Origin: Mesorhizobium sp. B4-1-4
GTDB taxonomy: Bacteria > Pseudomonadota > Alphaproteobacteria > Rhizobiales > Rhizobiaceae
Assembly (NCBI RefSeq): GCF_006439395.2
Contig: NZ_CP083950.1
Location: 1,674,001-1,738,000, forward strand
DNA: 64,000 nt
Direction of reading: 5' to 3'
Every line of letters starts with the position of its first letter. Within the stretch, counting starts at the first letter, position 1. Positions 39,396-46,724 of the stretch are shown here, in pieces. The translations under genes were made by a program, and so were the position numbers. The notes below the pieces were generated by a model. That model was given only the letters and a program-made list of their open reading frames with translations. It had not been told where the DNA came from and made no database searches.

Positions 39396-39410
39396 GAACA
39401 AAGACCGAAC
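39396..39410 (-). promoter_or_regulatory. LexA box upstream of uvrA
   Basis: GAAC-aaagacc-GAAC is an exact match to the alphaproteobacterial LexA consensus GAAC-N7-GAAC (or GTTC-N7-GTTC on the other strand). It is 153 bp upstream of the uvrA ATG, a classical SOS gene. Confidence 0.85.
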
Positions 39411-39870
39411 ACGCTCCTGACAAAGCTGTGCGGAAACTGACCTGCACGTAACCTCCGCGCGATCACATTTTTCCGTAACCGGCTATTGATGGTTGACGCG
39501 GCCGGCTCATGGGGGCAGTCTCGGGACGTCAACGAAGCCGGCTGTCTTTCGATGGCCTCGCCACGCAGAGGTGGCCTGCGAGACGCCGCAGGCATTTGCG
39601 ATTTGCGCTTCGGGACGAGATGTCGCAACGGACAGAGGAGCGGAGCATGACGCCACCGGACAGTCCCTTGAGGCTCCACGTGTCGCTGGAGCCGCGGCAG
39701 GCATAAGTGTCAAGGGTTTAGCGTTTGCGCCACCCGACAAACCGTGACCTGCCGTAACCCACCAAAAATCAGAGACTGCTAGTCGGATCGTCGGCTGCAA
39801 GCCGCGAAGCATCCGAAATCTAACGCCGGCAGTACACTCCCGGCAAAAGATTGGACTATGGATCCAGGAA

Positions 39871-39915
39871 AGCCCCGGCCGTTTGCCTAGAGCACGGCGG
39901 GGCTGTTCTTTTTTT
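39871..39915 (+). terminator. intrinsic terminator of an unassigned plus-strand transcript
   Basis: Arms agccccggccgt (39871-39882) and acggcggggct (39894-39904) pair over 11 bp with one bulged base. GTTC and a run of seven T follow. The T-run is on the plus side only, so it does not serve the minus-strand gene at 39966. No plus-strand gene of normal size lies upstream. Confidence 0.8.
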
Positions 39916-39965
39916 GAACGGGAGTTGGCAACGCTCCGGGCCTTTTGGAGGCCTCATCCCACCAC

Positions 39966-40262
39966 CTATCTGGGAGGCTTGATCGCGCCGGCGCCGATAT
40001 CGACGGTGATGCTGCCGGAAATCCTGACATCCGTATCGCCGATCTTGAACTGGCCATTGCCGCTGGGGAACGCGTCATCGGGCTCCGGCTGTAGGGCTGG
40101 CTTGGCGATGCGATAGTCGCCGCTGACGCCGGGCAGGGCGCTTTTCTGCGCCGATGGCGAGGCATTCTCGGCAAGCGCCGTACTGGATACAAAACCTGTG
40201 ATGGCGAGCACCGTAGCGATGGTGGCGCGATGCGATACTTTGGGCGGATGCGTGTCAGTCAT
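39966..40262 (-). CDS. small secreted protein of unknown function
   Basis: 98 residues from the ATG at 40262, which gives a signal peptide (ATIATVLAITGFVSSTALA-E); longer in-frame starts exist upstream. The mature part has no cysteine, a short hydrophilic linker (PEPDDAFPSGNGQ) and a beta-rich end (FKIGDTDVRISGSITVDIG). It may be a small periplasmic protein. It lies 82 bp downstream of clpP on the same strand. The family is not recognised. Confidence 0.65.
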   Translation of the reverse strand: MTDTHPPKVSHRATIATVLAITGFVSSTALAENASPSAQKSALPGVSGDYRIAKPALQPEPDDAFPSGNGQFKIGDTDVRISGSITVDIGAGAIKPPR

Positions 40263-40344
40263 CCCGGGACTATAGGGACGTACCGCCATCGGAACCAGAC
40301 CGGTATCGTCGAATCCTCGACCGGCGGCAGGCTTTTTGGTCTGA

Positions 40345-40950
40345 TCAAGCCGCTTTTTTGCGAGTGCCGAAGACATGGTCGACGATGCCCCAGGCCTGGG
40401 CCTCGCGGGCGGTCATGAAATGGTCGCGGTCCAGCGTGCGTTCGACCTCTTCATAGGTGCGGCCGCAATGCTGGGCGTAGAGTTCGGTCATGTGGCGCTT
40501 GGTCTGGCCGATGCGCTCGGCATGGCGCTGGATGTCGGAAGCCTGACCCTGGAAGCCGCCCAGCGGCTGATGCAGCAGGATGGTGGCGTTCGGCAGTGCG
40601 ATGCGGCGTCCCGCCGTGCCTGCCATCAGCAGGAATGAGCCCATCGAAGCGGCAAAACCCATGCACACGGTCGATACCGGACAGCTGATATATTGCATCG
40701 TGTCGTAGATCGCGAAGCCGCTGGTCACCACACCACCCGGCGAGTTGATGTAGAGCGAGATCTCCTTGTCGGGATTGTCGGATTCCAGCGACAGGAGCTG
40801 TGCGCAGACCAGCGCCGAGACGTCGTCATTGATCTCGCCGTTGATGAAAATGATGCGCTCGCGCAGCAGCCGCGAGAAAATGTCGAAGGCGCGTTCGCCG
40901 CGGCTCGATTGCTCGATCACCATCGGCACCAGACTGGCAAGGCCGCTCAT
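40345..40950 (-). CDS. clpP: ATP-dependent Clp protease proteolytic subunit
   Basis: 201 residues from the ATG at 40950 after GGAGAAG. The catalytic triad is S102 (in GFAASMGS), H127 (in LLHQPLGG) and D176 by spacing. It forms the tetradecameric barrel fed by ClpA or ClpX. The gene is not beside clpX and lon, where rhizobia keep their main ClpP, so this is probably an additional paralog with a narrower role. Only 22 bp separates it from the SRPBCC gene upstream, so it may be transcribed from there. Confidence 0.93.
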   Translation of the reverse strand: MSGLASLVPMVIEQSSRGERAFDIFSRLLRERIIFINGEINDDVSALVCAQLLSLESDNPDKEISLYINSPGGVVTSGFAIYDTMQYISCPVSTVCMGFAASMGSFLLMAGTAGRRIALPNATILLHQPLGGFQGQASDIQRHAERIGQTKRHMTELYAQHCGRTYEEVERTLDRDHFMTAREAQAWGIVDHVFGTRKKAA

Positions 40951-40972
40951 TTTTCTTCTCCGATTTCCGTGT

Positions 40973-41449
40973 TCAGGCCGCGCGCAGCAGCAGGCATGGC
41001 GTGTTCGCGGCGATGGGCTTTCCGGCCCCACGCAACCCGAGCGAAAGCCGGCAGCCGGCGCCCGCCACGGCAACAGCGGGCATTGCCTTGCGGGCAAAGC
41101 CGTCATGGAAAATGCGCAGATGCGTGCCGCCGGAAATCGTGCGGGCGAGCGTGAAGGTGACGACACTGTCAAGCGGATCCTGGCGCGCGGCGTCCCCCGG
41201 CTGCTCCCGCCAGGAAAAGCGCAAGAGGCGTTCGGGTTCGGCTTCGAGGATTTCGCATTCGATCGCCGCCTCAGTTCCGGCGAAGGCAAAACGGCTACCG
41301 GCCTGCGGCCTGATGTCGTTTGGCATCATCCAGGCTGCGAGCAGTTCCGGCACGGTCAGAGCCCGCCACACTTTTTCCGGCGGTTCGGCAAGATCGTATT
41401 CGAACTCGATCGCATCCGGGACGACTTCGCTTTGGTTTTTGGCGTTCAT
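40973..41449 (-). CDS. SRPBCC (AHSA1/START-like) protein
   Basis: 158 residues from the ATG at 41449 (AGGA upstream); the frame is open a little further with a GTG at 41467. AHSA1-type features are [26 protein letters not shown], the central ERLLRFSWR and VTFTLA. The C-terminus after about 140 is short and divergent (CLLLRAA). It sits 31 bp after an ArsR regulator gene, a pairing that is widespread: the regulator controls the hydrophobic-ligand-binding protein. The ligand is unknown. Confidence 0.85.
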   Translation of the reverse strand: MNAKNQSEVVPDAIEFEYDLAEPPEKVWRALTVPELLAAWMMPNDIRPQAGSRFAFAGTEAAIECEILEAEPERLLRFSWREQPGDAARQDPLDSVVTFTLARTISGGTHLRIFHDGFARKAMPAVAVAGAGCRLSLGLRGAGKPIAANTPCLLLRAA

Positions 41450-41480
41450 CGATCCTATGTCCTTCACTGATCCGGATCTT

Positions 41481-41795
41481 TCACTGATCCATGTCCTTCA
41501 AAACCGTCTTCAGCCTTTCGATGCGCTCCGGCCAGAAGGTGCGGTAGCGTTCGATCCAGGAGAGCAGGGGGGCAAGCCCCTGCGGATCGGCTCGATAATA
41601 GGCGTTGCGGCCCGCCCGCCGCTCTACCACCAGCCCGGCGCCGCGCAGCACCGCCAGATGCTGCGAGACGGCCGGCTGCGACACCGTCAGGCCGCTGCGC
41701 AGTTCCGACACGCTCATCTCGCTTGTCGCCAGACGCTCGAAGACGGCGCGTCGCGTCGGGTCGGCCAGTGCGCGGAAAATCTCTGCTTCGATCAT
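41481..41795 (-). CDS. ArsR family transcriptional regulator
   Basis: 104 residues. The winged HTH spans about 5-85: IFRALADPTRRAVFERLA, then SVSELRSGLTVSQPAVSQHLAVLRGAGLV as the recognition helix region. No cysteine is present, so it is not a thiol metal sensor; it belongs to the ArsR group that partners SRPBCC genes. It is divergent from ssb, with the LexA box of ssb between them. Confidence 0.92.
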   Translation of the reverse strand: MIEAEIFRALADPTRRAVFERLATSEMSVSELRSGLTVSQPAVSQHLAVLRGAGLVVERRAGRNAYYRADPQGLAPLLSWIERYRTFWPERIERLKTVLKDMDQ

Positions 41796-41905
41796 GGCAA
41801 AAGCATAAGTCGATACTTATCAATTTGGCAAGCGCTGTTTTGACCCCCATATGATGGCCTCAACCATTGCTGCCATTCCTTGACAATCAGCAGCAGTGCA
41901 TATAG

Positions 41906-41920
41906 GAACGAAAAGGGAAC
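41906..41920 (+). promoter_or_regulatory. LexA box upstream of ssb
   Basis: GAAC-gaaaagg-GAAC is an exact GAAC-N7-GAAC LexA site, 102 bp before the ssb ATG. It could also affect the divergent ArsR gene. Confidence 0.85.
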
Positions 41921-42021
41921 AAAAACCTTGTGGGAAAAGCCAGCCTTGGCAGGCGGCTGGCGTTCGTAGCCTGTAAGGTGCTGCGACAAAAAATTGTTTC
42001 GGATGAGCGCGGAGAAGTATC

Positions 42022-42540
42022 ATGGCGGGTAGCGTCAACAAGGTCATTCTGGTCGGCAATCTCGGCGCGGACCCTGAAGTCCGGCGCCTGAACTCGGGCG
42101 AGCCGGTCGTCAACATCCGCATCGCGACGTCGGAAAGCTGGCGCGACAAGAATTCCGGCGAGCGCAAGGAAAAGACCGAGTGGCACAATGTCGTCATCTT
42201 TAACGACCAGCTCGCCAAGGTGGCGGAGCAGTATCTGAAGAAGGGCATGAAGGTCTATGTCGAGGGCCAGCTGCAGACCCGCAAATGGCAGGACCAGACC
42301 GGCAACGACAAGTATACGACGGAAGTCGTGCTGCAGAAGTTCCGCGGCGAGTTGCAGATGCTCGATGCGCGCGGCCAGGGTGAGGGCGGCCAGGTCGGCG
42401 GCTATTCCGGTGGTGGCAGCAGCCGTGGTTCCGATTTCGGCCAGTCCGGCCCGAACGAGAGCTTCAACCGTGGCGGCGGTGCGCCGAGGGGCGGTGGTGG
42501 CGGCTCGTCACGCGAGCTGGACGACGAAATCCCGTTCTGA
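42022..42540 (+). CDS. ssb: single-stranded DNA-binding protein
   Basis: 172 residues. The OB fold spans about 1-110, with [18 protein letters not shown] at the start and [23 protein letters not shown] Gly/Ser-rich linker follows. The acidic tip is DDEIPF, which recruits repair and replication partners. It protects single-stranded DNA in replication and repair. It has its own promoter region with a LexA box. No T-rich terminator is evident after it. Confidence 0.97.
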   Translation: MAGSVNKVILVGNLGADPEVRRLNSGEPVVNIRIATSESWRDKNSGERKEKTEWHNVVIFNDQLAKVAEQYLKKGMKVYVEGQLQTRKWQDQTGNDKYTTEVVLQKFRGELQMLDARGQGEGGQVGGYSGGGSSRGSDFGQSGPNESFNRGGGAPRGGGGGSSRELDDEIPF

Positions 42541-42668
42541 TCGAAAGCAATACCAGACGGCTGACGTCACGTGATCGATATGCTCCGAAGGTCCTGCATG
42601 GACTTTCGGGGTTTTGCGTTGTTGATTTGGCCTGGGCAGGCGCGATCAAGGACTGAAAGGACAGAGCG

Positions 42669-43094
42669 GTGAAGGCACGGGTAAAATGGGTCGAGGAGCG
42701 CACCTTCGTCGGTGAGTCCGGCAGCGGCCACAAGGTTGTGCTGGGCACAGCCTCCAGCCCTGATGGCAAGACGCCGGGGCCAAGCCCGATGGAGCTGGTG
42801 CTGATCGGCACCGGCGGCTGCTCTGCCTATGATGTCGTCCATATCCTGGAAAAAGGCCGCGAAGCGGTTGAGGACTGCGTCGTCGAGCTCGATGCAGATC
42901 GGGCCGAGACTGACCCAAAAGTGTTCACGCGCATCCATATGCACTTCATCGTCAAGGGCAGGGCGCTCTCGACCGACAAGGTCAAGCGGGCGATCGACCT
43001 GTCGATCGAGAAGTACTGCTCGGCTTCCGCGATGATGGCCAAGACCGCCACGATCACCCACGATTTCGAGGTCATCGATACCGCGGCGAAATAG
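42669..43094 (+). CDS. OsmC family protein, YhfA-like
   Basis: 141 residues from a GTG start. Motifs are GPSPMELVLIGTGGCSAYDVVHIL, with one reactive cysteine (C58 by count), and the C-terminal EKYCSASAMM with a second cysteine near 117. Two conserved cysteines fit the OsmC/Ohr fold that reduces peroxides, but YhfA-like members lack a proven substrate. It is cytoplasmic. It is convergent with the marC-like gene. Confidence 0.9.
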   Translation: MKARVKWVEERTFVGESGSGHKVVLGTASSPDGKTPGPSPMELVLIGTGGCSAYDVVHILEKGREAVEDCVVELDADRAETDPKVFTRIHMHFIVKGRALSTDKVKRAIDLSIEKYCSASAMMAKTATITHDFEVIDTAAK

Positions 43095-43118
43095 ACCGAC
43101 AGGCGCGCCTGTCGCGGA

Positions 43119-43748
43119 TTATCCCACCATCAGCGCCTTGATGCCGTCGGCGACGAACTGCACGGCGAGTGCAGCCAGGATGACGCCGAGCAGGCGGGTC
43201 AGGATCGAGCGGCCGGTCTGGCCAAGAATGCGGTCGATGCGCTCCGACAAGACGAACACCAGATAGGTGATGACGAGGCACGCGAAGATGATGCCGACCA
43301 ACGCCGCCTGCGCCGCAAAGCCTTGAAACGAGCCTGAAAGCAGCACCGTCGCCGAAATCGCGCCGGGGCCGGCGATCAGCGGGATCGCCAGCGGGAAGGC
43401 GGCGATGTTGTGGATCATGTCCTTGGTGATGGCGACGTCGCCGATCTTCTCCTTGCGGTCCTGCCGACGCTCGAACACCATTTCGAAGGCGATGAAGAAC
43501 AGGAGAAAACCGCCGGCGACGCGGAATGCTGGAAGCGTGATGCCGAACACCGAAAGGATCGAGGCGCCGGCGATGGCGAACAGCGCCATCACTAGGAAGC
43601 CGATGACCGAAGCGCGCACGGACACCTGCTGGCGCTCATCGCGGTTCATGCCGCGTGTCACGGCGAGGAACAGCGGCGCCAGCCCGGGCGGATCGATGGT
43701 CACGAGAATGGTGACGAAGGCATTGAACAGGCTGTCGAAACTCGGCAT
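43119..43748 (-). CDS. MarC family integral membrane protein
   Basis: 209 residues from the ATG at 43748, with GGGAGGGG upstream. Six hydrophobic helices are seen; the MarC signature is FVTILVTIDPPGLAPLFLAVT near the N-terminus and IAAFPLAIPLIAGPGAISATVLL in the middle. Despite the name the family does not confer multiple antibiotic resistance; transport or a stress role is unproven. It is convergent with the OsmC gene (24 bp apart). Confidence 0.9.
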   Translation of the reverse strand: MPSFDSLFNAFVTILVTIDPPGLAPLFLAVTRGMNRDERQQVSVRASVIGFLVMALFAIAGASILSVFGITLPAFRVAGGFLLFFIAFEMVFERRQDRKEKIGDVAITKDMIHNIAAFPLAIPLIAGPGAISATVLLSGSFQGFAAQAALVGIIFACLVITYLVFVLSERIDRILGQTGRSILTRLLGVILAALAVQFVADGIKALMVG

Positions 43749-43850
43749 CGCTGACCCCTCCCGCCGGGCCGGGCCCGCACTCCAATATTGGTAGAGCAAA
43801 GCCCGCTCGGTGGGAACAGTCAGGACCGCGAAACTATGGTTCTCGACGGA

Positions 43851-44228
43851 TTAGCCGGGAATGCCGCAATGGGCCTCGAGCCGATAGCCGTCCGGGTCCA
43901 CGACAAAGGCGGCGTAGTAGTTTTCGCCATAATCGGGGCGCAGGCCCGGCGCGCCGTTGTCGCTGCCGCCCTCACGCAAGGCGCCGGAATGGAAGGCATC
44001 GACGCTGTCCCGCGTCGGTGCGGCGAAGCAGAAGTGCAGCCCGGATTTTTCGTCCGCCGGCACCGGATGTGCCGCCTCGTTCACCCACAGCGCGACGCTC
44101 TGGGCGCCGTAGCCGAGCGAACCGGGTGACTGGTTGAGGCAGGTATAGCCGAGCGGCTTCAACGCAGCGTCGTAGAAGCGCTTCGAGGCGTTGGCGTCGC
44201 GGACACCGATCGAGATATGGTCGAACAT
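43851..44228 (-). CDS. VOC family protein
   Basis: 125 residues from the ATG at 44228, chosen because GGAG lies 6 bases upstream; an ATG at 44240 adds four residues. Opening MFDHISIGVRDANASKRFYD and the closing VVDPDGYRLEAHCG are typical of glyoxalase-fold proteins; H4 and E121 are likely metal ligands. The activity could be glyoxalase, dioxygenase or resistance-like; the sequence alone does not decide. The 32-bp gap to the upstream gene suggests co-transcription. Confidence 0.85.
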   Translation of the reverse strand: MFDHISIGVRDANASKRFYDAALKPLGYTCLNQSPGSLGYGAQSVALWVNEAAHPVPADEKSGLHFCFAAPTRDSVDAFHSGALREGGSDNGAPGLRPDYGENYYAAFVVDPDGYRLEAHCGIPG

Positions 44229-44260
44229 GGTTTTCTCCATCGTTGCAACGGGTTGCTGCG

Positions 44261-44797
44261 TCAGGGTGTTGTTGCTCGGCGCGCCAGGAACTCGACGTCC
44301 GTCCGCCATGTCGCGCCATTGTCGTGCGAGCGCTCGCCGAGCCAGCGGAAGCTCTCTTTCGTGATGCGTGAAAAGCTCCAGCGCACCCAGGCGCCGGTGC
44401 CGGTGGCGCCGACCTGCACGATCGTGTCGCCCTCGGCGCGGCCGAGCTGGCGGCTGAAATACTGGTTGCGCGGATCGCTCCAGAAGATATGCCAGGCATC
44501 GGCGCCGGGATCATAGACGCGCAGCGTTGTGCCATAGAAGGTCCACTTGCCGAGCGAGGGCGACGGGCCGGCATCGCGCGCCGGCAGGATCCAGACATCC
44601 TGGATGGCGCGGCCTTCCAGCACCCAGCCGAAATGCACCTCGCCGCGGCCAGTCAGCACGGTGCCATCCTCGAGGCGACGCGAGGCGTCGAAAGTCCAGG
44701 CGCCGACGAAGCGACCGTAGAGGTTCAGTTTCTCGGCAAGTCCGTCGATCGGTCCGGCACTGTGCAGGGCTTCGGCAAAGGAGGACGGGGTGAACAT
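44261..44797 (-). CDS. uncharacterised protein, lipocalin-like
   Basis: 178 residues with no signal peptide. Repeated beta-strand patterns alternate with glycines (GRGEVHFGWVLEGRAIQDVWIL, split over two strands), and there are many Trp (WTFD, WTFYGTT, WHIFW, WVRWSF, WLGERS, WRTD). This resembles small DUF1579-type lipocalin-like barrels, but I do not assign it. It is divergent from an AraC regulator, which may control it, and is followed by a VOC gene. Confidence 0.7.
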   Translation of the reverse strand: MFTPSSFAEALHSAGPIDGLAEKLNLYGRFVGAWTFDASRRLEDGTVLTGRGEVHFGWVLEGRAIQDVWILPARDAGPSPSLGKWTFYGTTLRVYDPGADAWHIFWSDPRNQYFSRQLGRAEGDTIVQVGATGTGAWVRWSFSRITKESFRWLGERSHDNGATWRTDVEFLARRATTP

Positions 44798-44882
44798 GGC
44801 TGCGGTCTCTTCTTGTCAGGAGACCGGGAGGAGTAGGCGCTGACGGGGTTCTGGGCTTGGGAAAAATTGCTATATTTCGGCC

Positions 44883-45710
44883 ATGACAGCGACCACCCGC
44901 ACTATCGCATCCGGATCCGGCTGGCACGTGGCGGATGTGATCTGCACAGCCGGCGCCGGCGATCGGCCGTTCGAGGAGGCACATCAGGATTTCTGCATCG
45001 CGGCGGTCACCGGCGGCGCGTTCCGTTACCGCGCGCAACAGGGCACCGCGATGCTGGCGCCGGGGAGCCTCCTGCTCGGCAATTCCGGCACATGCTATGA
45101 ATGCGGGCACGAGCATGGCAGTGGCGACCGCTGCCTCTCGTTCCATTTCAGGCCGGCTTACATGGAACGGATTGTGGCTGGCGTGCCTGGTGCCAGGGGG
45201 CTGACCTTCGAGGCTCCGCGCCTGCCGCCTTTGCCGGCCCTGGCGCCGTTGTTGGCCGAGGCGGAAGCCGCGCGTGAAATGGCCGACACGGACGCTTTCG
45301 AGGAACTCTCCCTGCGCATTGCCGCCGCCGCCGTGGCCACGGTTTCCGGCGCCACGCCTGTCCGGCGCGCGCCGAGCCGCCGCGATCAGAAACGGGTGGC
45401 CGAAGCCGTGCGGCGGATCGAACTGGATGCCGACGGACAGGTCTCGCTGTCGGCTCTGGCGGATGAAACGGCGACCAGTCCCTACCATTTCCTGCGCACC
45501 TTTCGGCAGGTCGCCGGCATGACGCCCTACCAGTTCCTGCTCAAAACCCGGCTGCACAGGGCGGCGGTGCGGTTGCGCCTGTCAAATGAAGCGATCTCGG
45601 CGATCGCCTTCGACGCCGGCTTCAACGACCTGTCGACCTTCAACCGCCGGTTTCGACGCGTCATGGGTGAGACGCCAGGCAACTATCGTGCCCGCCGGCC
45701 AAGCCGTTGA
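44883..45710 (+). CDS. AraC family transcriptional regulator
   Basis: 275 residues. The N-terminal 130 residues form a cupin-like sensor (GAFRYRAQQGTAMLAPGSLLLGN) with two cysteines in GTCYECGHEH that could bind metal or sense redox. The C-terminal AraC domain has two HTH units, VSLSALADETATSPYHFLRTFRQ and ISAIAFDAGFNDLSTFNRRFR, then MGETPGNYR. It is divergently placed to the uncharacterised gene at 44797 with an 85-bp shared promoter, so it likely regulates it. Confidence 0.92.
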   Translation: MTATTRTIASGSGWHVADVICTAGAGDRPFEEAHQDFCIAAVTGGAFRYRAQQGTAMLAPGSLLLGNSGTCYECGHEHGSGDRCLSFHFRPAYMERIVAGVPGARGLTFEAPRLPPLPALAPLLAEAEAAREMADTDAFEELSLRIAAAAVATVSGATPVRRAPSRRDQKRVAEAVRRIELDADGQVSLSALADETATSPYHFLRTFRQVAGMTPYQFLLKTRLHRAAVRLRLSNEAISAIAFDAGFNDLSTFNRRFRRVMGETPGNYRARRPSR

Positions 45711-45717
45711 GGCGGGG

Positions 45718-46338
45718 TCAGTCCGAAGTCGGCCCGCACCAGCCTGGCAGATAGTCCGCGTCCTTGCCCTTGGACACGCGCAGCGCTTCTTTCATCGCCT
45801 TGTCGAAGTTCTTCGCCACGGCGCCCGGCGTGATGCGCCGGCGCAGGAAGTCCGCCCACAGGAATTCGCTGAACGGGGTCGTGTCCTTGGCAAAGCCACC
45901 TTGCCGGCGCAGTTCGCCCGCCATGCTCCGGTATGGGTCGTCGACGAGTTCGGCCATGGTCTTGGGAATGGCGTCGTAGGGTTGACGCTTGCCGTTCTCG
46001 TCGAACGGATGCATCCAGCCCCTGTTATCGAGCACGACGAAGAAGGCGTCCTTGTCGAGCCCCGACAGGTCGCTGATCACCGTGACCAGCACATCCCTGA
46101 CACCTTCCTCGAGCAAGGCGCGGGCGAGGTGATGATGGTCCGTGACATAATTGCGCTTCTTCGGCCCCAGCACGACGGGAATCATGTGGCTGCCGAGAAA
46201 GGTCCCGGTCTTTCTGGCGCTCTGCGAGCGGATCATCTGGCGCTTCAAGGCGACCTCGCGCATGCCGACCGTGATCTGCGTCGGCCGCAGATCACTGACG
46301 GCAACGGGGTTCAGCAAGGGTTCCCGTTGGCTCATCAT
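45718..46338 (-). CDS. ParB-like nuclease-domain protein (ParBc_2)
   Basis: 206 residues from an ATG ATG start. The ParB/Srx-like features are LRPTQITVGMREV, the HHHLARALLEEG motif with preceding VTD, and a C-terminal domain (YRSMAGELRRQG, FSEFLWADFLRRRI). Members of this family are not chromosome-partition ParB; they stand alone and their role is unknown. It follows a SulP transporter remnant whose promoter it may use. The C-terminus ends 8 bases from the AraC gene. Confidence 0.85.
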   Translation of the reverse strand: MMSQREPLLNPVAVSDLRPTQITVGMREVALKRQMIRSQSARKTGTFLGSHMIPVVLGPKKRNYVTDHHHLARALLEEGVRDVLVTVISDLSGLDKDAFFVVLDNRGWMHPFDENGKRQPYDAIPKTMAELVDDPYRSMAGELRRQGGFAKDTTPFSEFLWADFLRRRITPGAVAKNFDKAMKEALRVSKGKDADYLPGWCGPTSD

Positions 46339-46363
46339 ATTGCTTCGTCCTGTTGTTGCGGCT

Positions 46364-46549
46364 CTCGGCCGCGAAGCCGCCGAGCCGGGCCGTTGCCATC
46401 TGCTCGGGAATGCCGATCGCGGCCAATGTCACGCCGGCGATCAGATCACCATTGAGATCCCGGCGCGTCCAACCGCTCATCGCTCGCAGAGGCAGCCACC
46501 GGGTCCATTTCATTGCGCTCACGGCCTTCGTTCGGGGAAATTGGTCCAT
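46364..46549 (-). pseudogene. N-terminal remnant of a SulP family anion transporter
   Basis: From ATG 46549 the first about 62 residues include GWTRRDLNGDLIAGVTLAAI and GIPEQMATARLGGFAAE, the first helix and motif of SulP permeases. After base about 46364 similarity stops and the frame runs on into unrelated sequence to 46292, overlapping the next gene. The remaining roughly 450 residues of the transporter are absent. This is a truncated relic; its start and promoter now lie just in front of the ParB-like gene. Confidence 0.75.
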
Positions 46550-46724
46550 TGCCGGCTTTTGCCTTGCTGGCGGCGAAAAGCACCGTGGCCATATCGTCGC
46601 AATCAGCGGTATCCTTTTGAAATTACCACCAAAAATGACACTGGAAAAGTGCCGCGAACGTTGGAGTTTCGGCCTGGCTTCCTATATAAGCAGCAGGTGA
46701 TTCCTGAATAGATTGTGATCCGAT

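Larger units (their letters stand above)
39244..39965. other. 722-bp region without a recognised gene
   Basis: It holds the uvrA promoter side with a LexA box (39396-39410) and, on the plus strand, a possible short transcript ending at the terminator at 39871-39915. Within it an ATG at 39647 behind AGAGGAGCGGAG starts a 19-codon ORF (MTPPDSPLRLHVSLEPRQA) ending at 39706. Nothing follows on the plus strand that it could lead to, so a small RNA or peptide gene is possible. No tRNA, tmRNA or known riboswitch was recognised. Confidence 0.5.

Noticed and set aside
39493..39812. Open frames of 60-100 codons on both strands between uvrA and the next gene
   Set aside because: No family resemblance or good start; only the 19-codon ORF has a strong ribosome-binding site.
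45718..46338. Chromosome-partition ParB
   Set aside because: It has the ParBc_2 stand-alone layout, no ParA neighbour and no central HTH; not a partition gene.
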